DNA from: an uncultured Clostridia bacterium
Lineage (GTDB): Bacteria > Bacillota > Clostridia > UBA1381
Length of the DNA stretch: 15,703 nt
Assembly (NCBI GenBank): GCA_910585485.1
Contig: CAJUEZ010000044.1
Coordinates: forward strand, 1 to 15,703
Direction of reading: 5' to 3'
Below the pieces are notes generated by a model. The model was not told where the DNA came from. It saw only the letters and a list, made by a program, of their open reading frames with translations, and did not search any database. Of this stretch, positions 15,426 to 15,703 are shown one piece after another. Position numbers and translations under genes: made by a program. The stretch's first letter is position 1, and each line of letters starts with the position of its first letter.

Positions 15426-15502
15426 GCGCTCGTAGCTCAGCTGGATAGAGTGTTCGGCTACGAACCGAAAGGTCGTGGGTTCGAATCCCTCCGGGCGTAC
15501 CA
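15426..15502 (+). tRNA. tRNA-Arg, anticodon ACG
   Basis: A cloverleaf can be drawn completely: acceptor GCGCTCG/CGGGCGT, D-stem GCTC/GAGT, anticodon stem TTCGG/CCGAA with loop CTACGAA (anticodon ACG at 15460-15462), T-loop TTCGAAT, discriminator A and encoded CCA (15500-15502). ACG is edited to ICG and reads CGU, CGC and CGA. Slightly irregular: a G1-U72 closing pair, a second G-U in the acceptor (U5-G68), and a U-U mismatch in the T-stem (GTGGG/CCCTC). Identity is certain; the irregular pairs are probably tolerated. Confidence 0.96.
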
Positions 15503-15507
15503 TTACG

Positions 15508-15553
15508 GGTGTACTTACAGAATCTAAGCGGTTTTGTAAGTACACCTGTTTTT
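15508..15553 (+). terminator. Rho-independent terminator of tRNA-Arg
   Basis: GGTGTACTTACA (15508-15519) and TGTAAGTACACC (15535-15546) form a perfect 12-bp stem with a 15-base loop, followed by TGTTTTTT. It begins five bases after the CCA end. Confidence 0.92.
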
Positions 15554-15600
15554 TGTTAATATCTTTTGAGAATATTTATGCTTTAATTCTCATCTGCCGC

Positions 15601-15703
15601 TCAAAACGGTTTCATTCCTTTCAAGCTGTCCCAAAGCATAACCTTAACTTTGCCGCTTGCGTTAAAATTCTGCGGCTCTATCGGTTTGTTTTCACCTCTT
15701 ACA
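15601..15703 (-). CDS. C-terminal end of a probable extracellular protein (5' part outside window)
   Basis: A minus-strand frame is open from the right edge to TGA at 15601-15603, giving the last 33 residues, with NFNASGKVKVMLWDSLKGMK followed by PF at the end. The pattern VKVxLWDSLxGMKP closes an Ig-like accessory domain that I recall from many clostridial secreted or surface proteins, and it resembles GGMAKAFVWKDMEPAW in the GH115 protein (residues 176-191). Only the end is visible, so the enzyme or adhesin type cannot be told. Between its stop and the tRNA terminator (15554-15600) I see only a weak GAGAAT/ATTCTC hairpin without a T-run. Confidence 0.65.
   Translation of the reverse strand, partial: VRGENKPIEPQNFNASGKVKVMLWDSLKGMKPF

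Noticed and set aside
15568..15591. GAGAAT/ATTCTC hairpin as terminator of the right-edge gene
   Set aside because: Only 6 bp of stem and no T-run in the minus direction; too weak to call.

Overview
The window looks like a chromosomal segment of an anaerobic, probably gut-dwelling Clostridia bacterium (Firmicutes). The reasons are moderately AT-rich DNA, strong AGGAGG-type ribosome binding sites, sigma-A type TTGACA/TATAAT promoters, an S-layer homology (SLH) surface protein, a B. subtilis-like sdpR-sdpI pair, DivIB/FtsQ and FtsZ of Gram-positive type, and a very large multidomain xylan-debranching enzyme. I cannot name the genus; Oscillospirales/Monoglobales-like polysaccharide degraders are a plausible guess only.

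Layout, left to right. (1) 1-1653, minus: an exported YcdB/YcdC-type protein with an SLH domain, cut by the left edge. (2) 1793-4386, minus: a three-gene operon of a two-domain class II aldolase/adducin protein, lemA and a TPM-domain (YgcG-like) membrane protein, with a near-consensus promoter at 4460-4488 and a terminator at 1765-1784. (3) 4554-8084, minus: a reduced cell-envelope/division cluster, murA - ftsQ(divIB) - ftsZ. The ftsZ gene has its own promoter and terminator, and ftsA is absent between ftsQ and ftsZ. (4) 8363-13279, minus: a 1638-residue secreted family GH115 alpha-glucuronidase with several accessory domains. An AraC-family regulator is divergent from it (13435-14286, plus), and their shared 155-bp intergenic region carries repeated half-sites placed as expected for activation of the enzyme and autoregulation. 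(5) 14309-15218, minus: sdpI and its ArsR-family repressor sdpR, overlapping, with two copies of a palindromic operator; one lies inside a 19-bp-arm inverted repeat that duplicates the -35 element outwards. (6) 15426-15502, plus: tRNA-Arg(ACG) with encoded CCA, tandem promoters and a strong terminator. (7) 15601-15703, minus: the last 33 codons of another gene whose C-terminus resembles an accessory domain found in the GH115 protein.

Functional reading. The core of the window is housekeeping (peptidoglycan precursor synthesis, septum formation, a tRNA). The accessory part is a sensor/enzyme pair for glucuronoxylan use (AraC regulator plus GH115) and a self-regulated SdpI immunity module without a visible SdpC toxin. 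The observations most worth checking are the mirror-symmetric sdpR control region, the nested repeat domain in the GH115 protein, and the degenerate second domain of the class II aldolase protein.
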